A stretch of DNA of 64,000 bases. It comes from Paguma larvata. Taxonomy: Eukaryota > Chordata > Mammalia > Carnivora > Viverridae. Below, piece after piece: positions 25,501 through 35,180 of this stretch. The stretch's first letter is position 1, and every line of letters begins with the position of its first letter. Below the pieces are notes generated by a model. That model was not told the DNA's origin. It was given only the letters and a program-made list of their open reading frames with translations, and did no database searches. Location of the stretch: contig CM057841.1 in the NCBI GenBank assembly GCA_030068075.1, positions 41,767,030 to 41,831,029 on the forward strand. Reading direction: 5' to 3'. Both the position numbers and the translations under genes were made by a program.

Positions 25501-28500
25501 AACATTGTGTGGACCCCATACGCTCCTACCCTCCCCAAGGAGAGCTGATGTCATGGACATTCCCAAGTCCTCCTCTTGGCTTCAGACGTGAGAGGCCAGA
25601 GGGTGAGGAGGAAGAGGGTAACATTGGTTGGACACCTGGCTGGCCTGTACTTTAGTGGAGAGAATACAGTAGCAGGTGGCCACTGACTTAGCTTTAGTCC
25701 AAGCCAAAGCCCTGGTCCCCAGCTCAGGAGTGGTGTCATGGGGCACTGAGGTCACACTAGATGAGTGGGGCCAAAAGCTCCATTTCATGCCCAGGTGTAA
25801 TCACTGTGTGGAGTGCCGTGTTGAAAAGGATGCTGAGACTGCCTCCTAGACCAAACAGAAAAAAGAACCATTGTCACTAGTATCTGTCACTGGCCCAGCT
25901 TGAGGGAAGAGGGGTGGGCTGCTCCATGTTCACAGCCAAGGACTGATTCCCCCTAAACTGAGGTCAGACTGGACAACTGAAGCGGGTCTCTTTTGCCTGA
26001 GAAAAAGACAGGGGGGAGAGCCTCATTTTGCCACCTTTCATCTCTGGGTCTTGAAGAAAAATGGAAAACTTTAGCTTACGGTAGCTAGCTGACAGTCAAG
26101 GGAATAAAAATAAGAAGCTGGCCCTTCATCAAAACCTCAAACCGTCACAACCAGTCAAAAGCAGGCACAAAACTGAATTCTGTACCTTTTTGAAAGTAGG
26201 GCACTGAAGTCTCCAACTGTTACTGTTGCATTGTGGGTTTCTCCCTTCAGCTTTTGCTCCGTGTATCTTAGAACTGTGTTCTCAGGTGCATATATGTTTA
26301 TAATTGCTATAGCTTCCTGATGGGTTGACCCTTTGTCATTATAAAATGTCCCTCTCTAATGGCGTTTTTTGTTTTATATTAAAATCTATTTTTTCTAATA
26401 TTAGTATAGCCACTCTGGGAAGCCTCCTCTGATCTGATCCAACCACCTGACATGTCTGAGTCAATTACCACCTGATTTCCCTAGAGTGCCCTGGATAAGG
26501 TTTTGCCCTGAAGCAAGAGGACAGTGTTGGAGCCCAACAGAGCTGGTCCTCATACTTTGACCTTCTGTGAATCGCCACCCCCCTTGCCAAGACCTTGGTA
26601 AAGTTATGCTGACCTTCCAACCTCATGTCTTGGTGGAATGGAGCCCCTGTCAGTACTGAGTCTTGGGTTCCAGCCTCAGCTCTGCCACTAATTTGCTGTG
26701 TGACTTGGGCAAGTCCACTGCCCTCTTCTGAGCTTCTCTTTTGCTATATGTGAGTTAGTTGACTTCTCAGGACAGAGGCTGGAGAGGAGAGGAGGGGAGA
26801 TCAGCCGCCACTGGCAGAGGCTCCAGCAGGCAGCAGGGCACAGCGCTTCTCCCCTCCTCCCTGGCACGAGAGTAGCTAGGACACAATCCATGGGGCTGAC
26901 TCCAGACAATCCTCCATTTATTTAGGGACAAATAACTCACAGGGCAGCAGCTATGGAGGAGGAAGTGTGGCAGGTTCTGTGCCTTAGTTCATTGTCCTCT
27001 CTCTTTGTTCCCAGCAGCTCGCTATAACCGTACCAGCTATTTCTACCCTACGTTCCCAGAAAGTTCGGAGAACACCCACCTGCTCGTGTCTCCTGTACTG
27101 GTGGCAAGTGCAGTCATAGGTGTGGTCATCATCCTCTCCTGTATTACCATCATCGTTGGCAGCATCCGCAGGGACCGGCAGGCCCGGCTCCAGCGTCAAC
27201 GCCAACGCCAACGCCGTCACCATCACCACCACCATCACCACCGCCGCCGCCGCCACCGAGAGTATGAGATGGGCTACGGTGAGCTGCTGTCCACCCTGGG
27301 CCCGGCCTCCCACCCAGTTGTGACAACCCATGGGGGAGGTGGCAGCCCTGTCATGGTGGGGGGGGGGGACAGGGTGGTTGGGAGGGCATCCTGGAGATAG
27401 TCAGGAAGAGACCAGAGGCACTCACCAGAATGTTCTCGGGAGCCTGAGTAGTCCAGTAGTCTGCCAAGGGTGAGGGAGGATGTCGTGCTACTCCCCAGCC
27501 TTGGCCACTGTTGGTCCAGGCTGTGCTGACAGCTGGTCTAGCTGGTGCCTGGGTGGAGAGACGGATGGAGAGAGGGATGGGTGAGCGGGATGACAGGAAA
27601 GATCAATAGGGGCTAGGGACATGGATAGGTGGGGGGACTGGGCAGGATGAGTGAGTGATGGACCAGAGGCTGGATGGAAAGATGAATGAGTGGGTGGGAT
27701 GGGAGATGGATGGCTAAATGGTAGACGAAAAGTGGATGGATGAATGAAGAGACAGATGAATAGCTGGATGGAGGGTGGACAGAGGTGTGGACTGGGTGGG
27801 ATGTGTGAGTGCATGGAGAGATGCGATGGAAGAGGGGTGGATAGGAAGGTAGAGGTTCGGATAGTAGGGGGGGTGGATGAGTATATGAATAAGTGGATGG
27901 ATGAATAATGAGCGAATGAATCTATCCCCAGAGAGCCTGCAACGTGCAGACAGAACTGGTCTGAGAGTTTCCCAATGAGAGGAATCGCCCTTACACAGAT
28001 TTGGTTGCTAATTCTTCGGCCAACCAGTTCAGAAAGTGTCCATCTGGCCAGAAGGCCTGAACTTTTTACAGATTACAGCCACTTGACTCTGCCTTACACT
28101 TGGAAGGGGCCACTTATCTAAAAGCAGCAGAAAGGAACTCAATCCATTCAATTCTCAGACAGCTGTCAGTGACAGGAAAATGCCCGCCCTGAGGTCTGGT
28201 GGGAACTCTTGCCTGGCGTCTGGGGCTTGTATATCCCCAGAGGCCACCATCACACTATACAGTGAGTGATCTGAAGGCTCCAGAGCCATGGCAGGGCCTG
28301 AGAGCCTTCCCTCCTACAGGACAGGCAGAGCTTGAGAGAAAGAAACAAAGGAAACTTAAAAACAGGTTAGGTCTCATCAGTCAGGACCTTGGGAGGCCTG
28401 AAATCCACAGCTCCCTCCCAACACACCCTGATTAACCAGAAGCTTTGGGCCACTTCTTCTCCCTTTCCACACAGTTAACTGATTGAGGAAGGTGCCACCT

Positions 28501-31500
28501 TTTAGCCATTAAGAATACCCACAGTTGGTGTGCTGAAGCAGGTAGGAACCGGGAGGTGGGCGCTCCCTGCATGCCTGGCCCTTCTCACACGGAATCTCGT
28601 TTCATCCTCCCAATAGTCCTGGAGGGAGGTGCTGTTTATTACCTTCCCAATTCACAGATAAGGAAGTTGAAGTTGGGGTACTCAGCCTATTGTAACAAAA
28701 ATACCATAAACCAGAAGGCTTGTAAACAAGAGAAATCTATTTCTCAGTTCTGGAGGCTGGGGACTCCCAAGATCCAGGCACCTGCGGATTTGGTGTCTTG
28801 CGAGGGCCTGCCTCCTGGCTCATAGAGGAGCCTTCTCCCTGTGTTCTCACATGGTAGAAGGGACAAGCTAGCTCTCTGGGGTCTCATATTTTAAGGGCAC
28901 TGATCCCAACTAGGAGGACTCCATGACCTAATCACCTCCCAAAGCCCCCACCTCTGAATAGCAGCACCTTGGGGATTTAGATTTCAATATATGAACGGAG
29001 GGGGGGGGAGGGAGGGACAGAAACATTCAGACCAAAGCAGGGTGGCTAAGTAACCTATCTAGGGTCAGCCAGCCAGGTGGACCCCAGCTTTGAGCCCAGG
29101 TGGCCGGATCTGGAGTCCTGCAGGACAATCACTGCACAGCACTGCCTCGGGGGAGCCGGTGCTCACACCCCTGAGGGAGGTTGCTGGTGTGGTGGCAATG
29201 CCAGCAGGGGGCCCACGTGAGTTCAGGGCACTGTCTGGCAGACACGCTCAAGACCCAGGGGCCCTTCAGACCTGGATGTTGCTCCTCTGGCAATGCCATC
29301 AGGAGAAGTACAAGAGCAGGGAGCTGGGCCTCTGGACGAGACACAGAGAGACGTCACCGTGGCAGGGATGGCCGCAATGGAAGAAACGTGTGGCGGGTCA
29401 GTGGTTCACCCTCCCTGCCCAGCAATGGAGACTAAACAGAAAAGTCAGCACTAATAAGGCAGATGTTGAAAGCTGAGCCACCCCAGTTCCCCCTAGAGTG
29501 CCCAGAAGCCAAGGACTCCCCAACAAGACAAGGCAGGAGCATTGCCCAGACCAGCCTGACCTTGCAGGGGGCAGGACTCCTGCCCAGGGCAGGCCCACCC
29601 CCAGCAAGGACCCCAGGTCCCGCTCTCAGCCGCCCCCTATGCTGCTGGTCAGGCCCAGGACGGCCACCCTGCCTGCCTCCCGTGACCCCACTCTTGCCTT
29701 CCCTTCCTCCAGCTTGTCCCCAAGCACTTCTTTTGTGCTCCTTCCCACCTCCACTCCTTTTCACATGCCCTTCCTAGGCCCAGAATGCCATTCCCTGTAC
29801 TTCCCCAACTGACAAGAGCCTGCTTATCCTTCCAGACCCAACTCAAATACCATTTCCCTTTGGTTGCTGCTCTGGCCACCTCACCCCTTCCAGGCAGGGT
29901 TGAATCGCCCTTCCCTGCACTTCCTGGACTTACCCACACTTCTGCCAGTGCCCCTGTCATGGGATGACAGGGAAGCAGGGCTGTGTTACGTCAGGGAGAG
30001 CAGGGCTCTCACCCAGCCAGGCCCATAGGCCCGCACAGGATCTGACCCAGACGACTTGCTCCGTGGCCTGGGCCTGGTACTTACAGCGTGGAAGAGGGGC
30101 CCATGGTAGATCCCAAGCTGAAGTTTGAGAGGTCGACCTTGGCCTTGAGAAGGCAAATGGCCATGGGGGTCACAGGGCCAGAGCCACACGAGCAAGGCCC
30201 TGGGCCTGATATCTGGAGTAGGGGGGTTGACAGCAGGTCAGAGCCAGGCCAAGTCTGGGGTCAGGCCTCTGCTGCCGCATGCTGACAGACAGCATCTGTG
30301 CGTCCCTGTCACCATGGGTACCCATTTGTGGGGCTCCCGCCTCCCTGCCCCACTTCTCTTCTCAGCTCTTGCTTTGGCACCTCCCTGGGGCCCCAGTGGG
30401 GAGCCCAGAGGCACTGATGCCCCCCGCAGCTTCCTCCATTCCTCTGGAGGGAGCACAGGGGCGGCTAGGAGCCTTAGAAAGATGCCAGGAAGGAGAAGGA
30501 AGCAAACTGTGGTGCATAGCTGTGGGGAGAACAAAATAGCAGAGCACCCATGAGCACCCACCTATTGGCAGCAGGGACCCCTCTGTCCCGCAGACACCCC
30601 CTTCCCCTGGTGCTGGTGATCAGGGCTCTCCTGGTCTCACTCCAGCCACACTGCCTGCTCCTTCTCAGACTTGTAGATTTCCGTTCTCTGAAGAGAGGAA
30701 GATCAAGGTCCCTCAGAGCCCAACCCTGGGCCCTGGGCCGTCTCTCTACACCCATTCCCTGCTCCATCTCAGCCACCTGCCAGCTTCTGGCACCATCCAT
30801 CAGCCTCGGCCGGGCACCCCCAGGTGTCTCTCCTCGAGGCCTCACACGCCCCTCAGACCCAGGGCTCCAAAACAGCCTTCGACTTCCACGTCCCACTGTA
30901 CAGCCTTGGGGAAGTTTAACCCCTGTGCGCTGCAGGCGAGTCATCTATATAATGGGTGGGTACACAGGGACCCTGACCCGTGGACACTTCCGTCCTCCAC
31001 TCAACACTCCTCAGTGGCTCCCCGTCGCCCTCGGGACAAAGCTGGCCCTCCTCTCCCTACCCACAGGGCCCTCCTGCAGGCTGGCCAGGCACAGAAAGAG
31101 GAGCCAATAAATGACTGAGAATGAAAGAATGAATGAATGAACGAACGAACGAACGAACGAGTGAAATTCTATTTCCATAAGATGGAAAGATCTTGAGTTT
31201 TAGGCAATAGATCTGCTCTCCTCTCACTTACTGGGGTTTAGAGCAAGTGGCCCCAACTCTCAGTTTCTACGTCTGAGAGCAGGAGGCGGCCACAGCGCCC
31301 CTCACAGTTGGGAGAGTGAGTGCGGTCATGAGGACAGAGCGGGAAGCGCCTGTGGGTATACATTCCTGCTCCCCACTCCCAGGCCTGTCAAGGGATGTGA
31401 ACCTGGGGTTTGGGCTAAATGATGAGCCAAGGTGTTTCTTACTTTTAGTAAAGAAGGGGATAGGAGGTGTCACTTTCCCTGAGAGGATTAGGGGGGCTTC

Positions 31501-34500
31501 CGGAGGCCTGGACCGTCTGGGTCTCTGCTGACGTGGAAGTTGGGGACGGAGAGGGCATGAGAAAGTAATTTGGGGTCAGGGGTGTCTGTTCCCCAGCTGT
31601 TCCCCAGGAGCTCTGTCTGGAGTGAGCTGGGTCATCTCAGGATTTGGGGTCAGAGCAGCCTCCGTCTCCCTGCTCAGCCCCCACGATGCCCAAGCAGAGC
31701 AGCCAAGGACAGAGGCGAAGGGCAGTGTGGTTTGGCCTCAGCAGCCCTGCCAGGGCCACCCCCGCTTGGGTCCAGGGAACAGCCTCAGCTTTCCGAGGTT
31801 TGGACAGCCACGATCCCCTGAGTGAGGGATGGGGCCCTCCCCGGGCACCGGGGCCCCAAGGCGTAGGCTCCACTTCAGTCCTCACCCTGTCTTGTGGTTT
31901 CTTCTTTACCGAGTTTCTTCCTCAAGTTCTTCCAGAAATTCTCACCCTTTAGCGGGTGCCCTAAAGGGAAACAAATCTCATTTCAGCTCCTTTTTATAGT
32001 ATGTGTTACTGGGTACCTTTTTCCTAGTAGAAAAGTAATATGTGTTCACTGCGGAAAATCTTTAAAATACATAAAATCTAAAGAAGAAAATAAGGGTCAC
32101 GATCCTGTCATCAAGACAGAGCCACTGTTACACAGACTGTGCGTGAATCCCAACTCCATGACCCCGAGCCTCAGCTTTTTAGTCTGTAGAATGGGGATGG
32201 ACGATGCTGCTGATCCAAGAGAAAGGTCATGAGCCCCACCCCAGACAGATAAGCCCCGCCCCTGAGGCTGAGTCCTGCTCTCTGAGGGGAGAAGCCACCT
32301 GAGAGCCCACGGTGGGCAGGAGACTTCATGCCTCAGCCGTCTTTGCAGCTCCCACTGTCCCACAGCCTCTAGTAGAACCGTCAGAAACGGGGAGATGGAG
32401 AGCTTACAGAGTGAGGAGACAGGATATCCAGCTGCCCTCTGGCCCTACCGATGATTTGCTGTGTGGCCTCTGGCAAGTCACTGAGCCTCTCTGAACACAC
32501 TGGTGGAATGAGAAGATTGTGCTCTATTGGCTTCCTAAGCATGTGACCCCATGCTTCCTAAGCACTGTTACTAGATCTAAGAAAAGAAGATTCTGCCGTC
32601 CAGTGTTGCATAAGCACAGTCAAATGTGTTTCTCAACTGCAGGACTTCTTAGAGCCTTTGATGTGCTAATACGTGGTGAAGGCACACAAGCACACACACA
32701 CAGCAAGAGAGCGAGAGCGAGAGCGAGGGAAGAGAATGCAGTGTATGGAGTCGTCAGAAATCATAGAAGCACCTTTTCTCCTGGATAATTAAAGGGAAGG
32801 ATGTGTGCAGGGAGTAGGGAGGCCTGACCCCAGAGGCCTCTGCAGCCCTCATTCCCTAATTGCCCAGTTTTCATGGCCCCGCCCTTCTCCACACTTCAAA
32901 GCTTCCTTTTCACACCACACTGTTCTTTCTAATCTCCTTCCTTGGCTCAAGCTGGTCTGTTGCCTCTGCCTGGCCTGTCCTTCTTCTCTTGACTAATTCC
33001 TAGATAAGACTCAGCTTTAGGAGCTCCTCCACCAGGAAGCCCTCCCCGACCTCCAGGCTGGGTCAGCCCATCTCCGGTCGCACAGGACCGGTACTGCATC
33101 GATCAAATCTCATGACACACTGCCCAGTACGGAGCTGTCCCCAGGCCAGGCTGCTGGCCACCCTGGGGGCCCCCCTTTCTCTCTGAGACCCCATGCGCAG
33201 TGCAGTACCAGTGCCCACATCCCGGGGCTGTCTCTGAGAGGATGTAGGCAGCTGTGCTTGGTGAGGGACCAGATGGTGAGCTGGAGAAAACAGGGTCTCA
33301 GTGGCCTCAGGTAGACACGTAAGGATCTCCCCAGCTCCGGCCGAGGCCCAGGCTGACTGTCTGTCCTCCGCAGTGTCTGATGGGACCTACAGCCGCTCGA
33401 GCCACAGGATTCACTGCACCTGCACTCCTGTCGAAGACTGGCCCCCGGCCTTAGACTTCAGCTCTGATGGGGATATGGACGTCACAGTGCTTCAAGATGT
33501 GTACCCGGATTCTCCCCCAGGGTAAGCAGGCCACGTGAGGGAGAAGGGCATGAGAGGGAGGGCTGCTGGGTGTGAATCCTCACCACCCTGAGGGAAATAG
33601 CAACACTTCCCCCAAAATGGTGTAAATGCAGAAAATATCTTCTCGGTGGGTGTGGCCATCTCCTGACAAAGCAGGTCCCAATGAGGCAGACAGACTTAAC
33701 AGATGTCACCACAAGACACTGGAGAAGGAAGAGAAAAGCTCAGCTCCTTCAGACTGGAGGAGGTTGGAGGGTCCAGGCCCCAGCTCCTTAGTTTGCACCC
33801 AAATCCCAGATCACATCCACTGGGTCAGGGGTCATTGTGTCCAAACTGCACCCATGGCCATCAGGTGGGACTGTCCCATTGGAAGATTCTTCTCTGGGGG
33901 CGGGAGTTGGGTTCTCCCTGCCACCCTCAGGCAGATCACCCATAGGTTAGTATTTGAAAAAAGAAGAGAGGTCAGGCCCTCTATCACTTCCCTACCAGAA
34001 GACGCCTCAGGCCCCAGAAATAGCCATACCCCCATCACCCTTTACCCCTGGGGGGCAGCGGGTGCTTTTTTAGCCCTGCAGCTACAGGTCTGGAAAGGCC
34101 ACTTTGGGGTGACTTGAGACCCAGGAGGGTCGGGCAGCCTGAGATTGCTCCCACCAGCACTGCTCACACTGGGAGAGGCTCCACCAGCAGGGGCCACAGT
34201 CGTTCTGAGCAATCTGAGACCTGGAGTTCAGCGACTTGCTTGCTCAAGTTCACCCAGACCCTGGCTGGGTCAGGACCAGAATCCAGCCTCAGTGGTTCTG
34301 GAGTACCTTTCTGGGGGGGGGGGGGGGGAGTTGAGGGTTTCATTAGAGCCAGCATGACAGAAGCCTGGCTTGTTCCACACCAGGGGAGCTGTCACTGTGG
34401 ATGGGCTCCCAGCCCCTGGGGACAGATGTCCACACCTGCCCCTAAGGCCAGCTTCCACAGGGCCCTGAGGGAGCATCTTCTCTTGTAGTTATGAGGAGTG

Positions 34501-34816
34501 TATGGGGCCAGGTGCCACCCAGCTGTACCCCCCCACGGACGCACCACCACCCTACTCGCTGACCGACTCCTACCCCGTGCTGGATGGCCTCATCGATGGG
34601 GGAAGCGGCCGTCACCAGCAGGCACAGAGGATCCTGGGCCAGGGTGGCCTCCGCACCGTCTCCATGGATACCCTGCCCCCTTATGAGGCTGTGTGTGGGG
34701 TCAACCCCCCATCAGGTCTGCTGCCGCTGCCAGGACCAGAACCAGGGTCCAGGAGCCCCCAGGGCTCACCCATCACAACCTGGGCCCTGGTCTCTGGCCC
34801 AGAAAGGATTCTGTGA
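10511..34816 (+). CDS. BEAN1: BEAN1, NEDD4-associated membrane protein (complete coding gene, four coding exons)
   Basis: Coding exons 10511-10535, 27015-27278, 33374-33521 and 34489-34816 join in phase with GT-AG introns to give 254 residues, close to the human protein (about 259 from memory). A short N-terminus (MSFKRPCP, then NRTSYFYP with an N-glycosylation sequon) precedes a transmembrane helix (about residues 32-53, centred on SAVIGVVIILSCITIIVG). A basic juxtamembrane Arg/Gln/His run follows, then a cytoplasmic tail with SPPGYEE, PPPYSL and LPPYEA. PPxY motifs are ligands of NEDD4 WW domains, and BEAN1 was named for NEDD4 binding in brain. The molecular role beyond NEDD4 binding is poorly defined. 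The human locus carries the SCA31 intronic repeat insertion. All exon joins and motifs were read directly; the identity is by family recognition. Confidence 0.95.
12690..13345 (+). repeat. L2 LINE fragments, degraded
   Basis: Phrases such as TCCAGTTCTCCCTGTTGGTC, AGACACAGCTCTTCATTCCA and AAATCTGTGAGGGACCCTCA resemble L2 coding-region consensus. Boundaries are approximate, and the central part around 12880-13000 may be unrelated. Confidence 0.4.
14640..14795 (+). repeat. MIR SINE remnant
   Basis: ATCAGCTGTGCCATCTGGAG, then CAAGCTATTTAACATCTAGC and CTATAACATGGAAATAGTCA correspond to the MIR tRNA-related and core segments. Confidence 0.6.
15285..15420 (+). repeat. MIR SINE remnant
   Basis: TCTGAGTCTCAGTTTTTTCA, CTGTAATATGGGAGTTAATG and GCTGTAAGGATCAAATGAGA give the core and 3' part of MIR. 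Confidence 0.75.
15850..16260 (+). mobile_element. Possible DNA transposon relic, family not named
   Basis: Contains an internal inverted pair (TTTCGCTTTCACC, then GGTGAAAAGTGAAAATGG) and many CG-decay positions. Near 16183 there is an ATG-led stretch reading GTGTCCTAAGGTATCAGAAA and AACCTAAAAGAGGTTATTTT that looks like the start of an old transposase frame. It resembles other copies I have seen in mammalian DNA, but I cannot name the family with confidence. Confidence 0.3.
16490..16900 (+). repeat. L2 LINE coding-region fragment
   Basis: Includes ACTGTCTGCCCCACTCACGT, ATCCTCCCCATCTCTGTAAA and TCATCACTTGGACCACTGTC. The order matches the L2 ORF2-region consensus. Confidence 0.55.
17850..18900. 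other. Long repeat-free stretch in BEAN1 intron 2, candidate conserved noncoding element
   Basis: About 1 kb without recognisable MIR, LINE or SINE sequence. It has balanced base composition and scattered retained CGs (for example near 18240, 18290 and 18650). It carries no splice-flanked reading frame. Persistence of unique intron sequence amid dense repeats is compatible with a regulatory element, but no conservation data are available here. Confidence 0.3.
19939..20151 (-). mobile_element. Felid tRNA-Lys SINE (SINEC_Fc type), reverse
   Basis: The reverse complement starts with a GGGGTACCCGGGTGGCTCAG-like head and carries the CAGAGCCTG core. The plus-strand left end is a T-rich tail with a TTTTG microsatellite (about 19978-20003). 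Flanking TGGGATACT (19931) and TGGGATATT (20152) look like a decayed target-site duplication. Confidence 0.9.
20385..21130. other. Second repeat-free stretch in BEAN1 intron 2
   Basis: Unique-looking sequence of about 750 bp with AT-rich clusters (TTTATTTAAGTGGC, CTTATATTTATGG), a GTGACTCACC AP-1-like site near 20591 and isolated CGs. There is no coding potential in any splice-compatible frame. Treated as a candidate intronic enhancer only by inference. Confidence 0.28.
21345..21425. repeat. TGGA/TGGT/GGCT tetranucleotide repeats
   Basis: GAGTGGATGGATGAATGGAT passes into TGGTTGGTTGG and then five GGCT units (GGCTGGCTGGCTGGCTGGCT). A compound microsatellite likely to vary in length. Confidence 0.85.
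22805..22925 (+). repeat. MIR SINE remnant
   Basis: ATGCCTGGGTTCAAATCCCA, then AGTGTCCTCATCTATAAATG. The tRNA-like B-box region is unusually well preserved. Confidence 0.8.
23250..23585 (+). repeat. L2 LINE coding-region fragment
   Basis: ACAGCAGCCTCCTCACGGGT, CTCCCGCTTCTCACTCTGCC and TCAAGATCCCTCATGGTCTG are in the order expected for the L2 consensus. Confidence 0.6.
23999..24178 (+). repeat. MIR SINE remnant
   Basis: TTAAGTTCTGGCTCCACCGC, TGTGCCTCAGCTTTCCCATC, TATAAAATGGGGAGAAAGAC and GGTTGCTGTGGTGATAATGA; nearly full-length. Confidence 0.8.
24538..24570. repeat. AAATA/AAAAC simple repeat
   Basis: AAATAAATAAATAAATAAAC followed by AAAACAAAACA. It looks like an A-rich tail without a recognisable element body. 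Confidence 0.7.
24604..24825 (+). repeat. MIR SINE, near full length
   Basis: TATGTGACCTTGGGCAAGTT, ACTTAACTTGCCTGGGGCTC, AGTTTCCCCACCTATGAAAC and CACACAGTAAGTGTTCC cover head to tail. Confidence 0.85.
26190..26425 (-). mobile_element. L1 LINE fragment, reverse
   Basis: T-rich on the plus strand with AGTCTCCAACTGTTACTGTT, AGGTGCATATATGTTTATAA and CTAATATTAGTATAGCCACT, the antisense of the L1 ORF2 region. It is isolated, with no tail. Confidence 0.7.
26660..26762 (+). repeat. MIR SINE remnant
   Basis: GGTTCCAGCCTCAGCTCTGC and TTGCTGTGTGACTTGGGCAA give the 5' half of a MIR. Confidence 0.65.
27015..27278 (+). CDS. BEAN1: BEAN1 transmembrane exon
   Basis: A 264-bp exon, split-codon phase at both ends, with donor GTGAGC at 27279. 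It encodes the sequon NRT, the transmembrane helix and a basic tail containing three RQ repeats, eight consecutive His, four Arg and then HREYEMGY. The acceptor is a NAGNAG (CAGCAG, 27012-27017). Using the first AG gives Ser-Ala-Arg-Tyr after the upstream exon; using the second removes the Ala. Confidence 0.95.
27560..27920. repeat. Degenerate GGAT/GGATGA satellite-like tract
   Basis: Diverged units of GGATGGA, GGATGAAT and GGGTGGGA run for about 350 bp. The minus-strand reading frame rich in His, Pro and Ser that spans it is an artefact of the unit. Confidence 0.75.
28590..29105 (-). repeat. MIR SINE, reverse, split by an LTR insertion
   Basis: The left part (to about 28682) reads CCAATTCACAGATAAGGAAG. 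The right part (from about 29042) resumes with GGCTAAGTAACCTATCTAGG and GAGCCCAGG. Together they make one reverse MIR with the MaLR element inserted in the middle, which sets the relative age of the two. Confidence 0.7.
28683..29041 (-). mobile_element. MaLR solo LTR (MLT1/MST type), reverse
   Basis: Reads TGTAACAAAAATACCATAAA, TATTTCTCAGTTCTGGAGGC, CATGACCTAATCACCTCCCA and AATATATGAACGG. This is the antisense of the non-coding ERVL-MaLR LTR, and no internal region is attached. The near-terminal TGTCTTAGTCTGTT segment is missing, so the copy is slightly truncated. A G-rich run near 28999 interrupts its 5' end. Confidence 0.8.
29690..29965 (+). repeat. L2 LINE 3'-region fragment
   Basis: CTTATCCTTCCAGACCCAAC, TCAAATACCATTTCCCTTTG and GGCAGGGTTGAATCGCCCTT follow the L2 3' order. 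Confidence 0.65.
30560..31115 (+). repeat. L2 LINE fragments
   Basis: CAACACTCCTCAGTGGCTCC, CCGTCGCCCTCGGGACAAAG and CTCCTCTCCCTACCCACAGG are the best-preserved part (from about 30990). The portion before 30800 is less certain. Confidence 0.5.
31122..31163. repeat. GAAT/GAAC tetranucleotide microsatellite
   Basis: GAATGAATGAATGAACGAAC continuing with three more GAAC units, directly after the L2 fragment; possibly grown from an L2 tail. Confidence 0.85.
32000..32160. repeat. Old LINE fragment related to the one at 4850-5290
   Basis: AGAAAAGTAATATGTGTTCA, CTGCGGAAAATCTTTAAAAT and ACATAAAATCTAAAGAAGAA match the same repeat family wording. Confidence 0.45.
32431..32515 (+). repeat. MIR SINE remnant, short
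   Basis: GATTTGCTGTGTGGCCTCTG and CAAGTCACTGAGCCTCTCTG retain the MIR 5' core. Confidence 0.65.
32840..33240 (+). repeat. L2 LINE 3'-region fragment
   Basis: AGATAAGACTCAGCTTTAGG, AGCTCCTCCACCAGGAAGCC and CTCCCCGACCTCC are diagnostic. The part after 33130 is weak. Confidence 0.6.
33374..33521 (+). CDS. BEAN1: BEAN1 cytoplasmic exon 1
   Basis: A 148-bp exon between CAG (33371-33373) and donor GTAAGC (33522). It completes the split Val codon and encodes VSDGTYSRSS, a Cys-containing stretch, EDWPPALDFSSDGD and YPDSPPG. The acidic SSDGD segment and the SPPGY junction are shared with the human protein. Confidence 0.95.
33522..34488 (+). other. BEAN1: BEAN1 intron 4
   Basis: GTAAGC to TTGTAG. 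Largely unique sequence with a run of about 15 G at 34313-34328. No reading frame in it has coding support. Confidence 0.85.
34489..34816 (+). CDS. BEAN1: BEAN1 last coding exon
   Basis: The acceptor TTGTAG ends at 34488 and the stop TGA is at 34814-34816. It encodes YEECMGPGATQLYPP, the PPPYSL motif, a Gly/Gln-rich linker, SMDTLPPYEAVCG and a Pro/Gly-rich end PERIL. It carries two strict PPxY motifs for NEDD4 WW domains. Confidence 0.95.
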
Positions 34817-34869
34817 GTGACCCAGCTAGCTAGGTCCTCCCGGTCCCTCGGGCTGAGCCACAAAGGGCG

Positions 34870-34882
34870 TGCACACACACAC

Positions 34883-34917
<35 letters not shown>

Positions 34918-35180
34918 AGGGCATGCACACCCACACAGATATGCACACACAGCACTCCCACGTGCACACATATACACACAACTTGTACACACAGACACGC
35001 ACACACAGCACTTCCACGTGCACACATATACACACAACTTGTACACACAGACAGGCACACACAGCACTCCCACGTGCACACATATATACGCAGTTGTACA
35101 CACACATACACGCTGACACACCACACATGTACAGACATGTGCATACACGTAGCACCCCCGCCCCACATCCACACAGACCC
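34870..35180. repeat. CA-rich tract with 56-bp minisatellite
   Basis: A CA dinucleotide run (about 34870-34918) leads into three copies of a 56-bp unit. The AGCACTCCCACGTGCACACA start recurs at 34951, 35007 (CTTCC variant) and 35063. The exact 56-bp spacing was measured twice. The alternating purine-pyrimidine composition could adopt Z-DNA. Confidence 0.85.

Larger units (their letters stand above)
10536..27014 (+). other. BEAN1: BEAN1 intron 2 (16.5 kb)
   Basis: Opens with GTAAGT and closes with a CAG acceptor. It contains MIR and L2 remnants, one reverse felid SINE (19939-20151), an L1 fragment (26190-26425), a possible DNA transposon relic (15850-16260) and two long repeat-free stretches (17850-18900 and 20385-21130). 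No internal coding exon is evident. Confidence 0.85.
27279..33373 (+). other. BEAN1: BEAN1 intron 3
   Basis: GTGAGC to CAG. It contains a degenerate GGAT array soon after the exon, a MIR split by an MaLR LTR (28590-29105), L2 fragments, a GAAC/GAAT microsatellite and an old LINE piece. No additional coding exon was recognised. Confidence 0.85.

Noticed and set aside
27488..27814. Minus-strand frame of 108 codons, His/Pro/Ser-rich
   Set aside because: Translation of the degenerate GGAT satellite tract.
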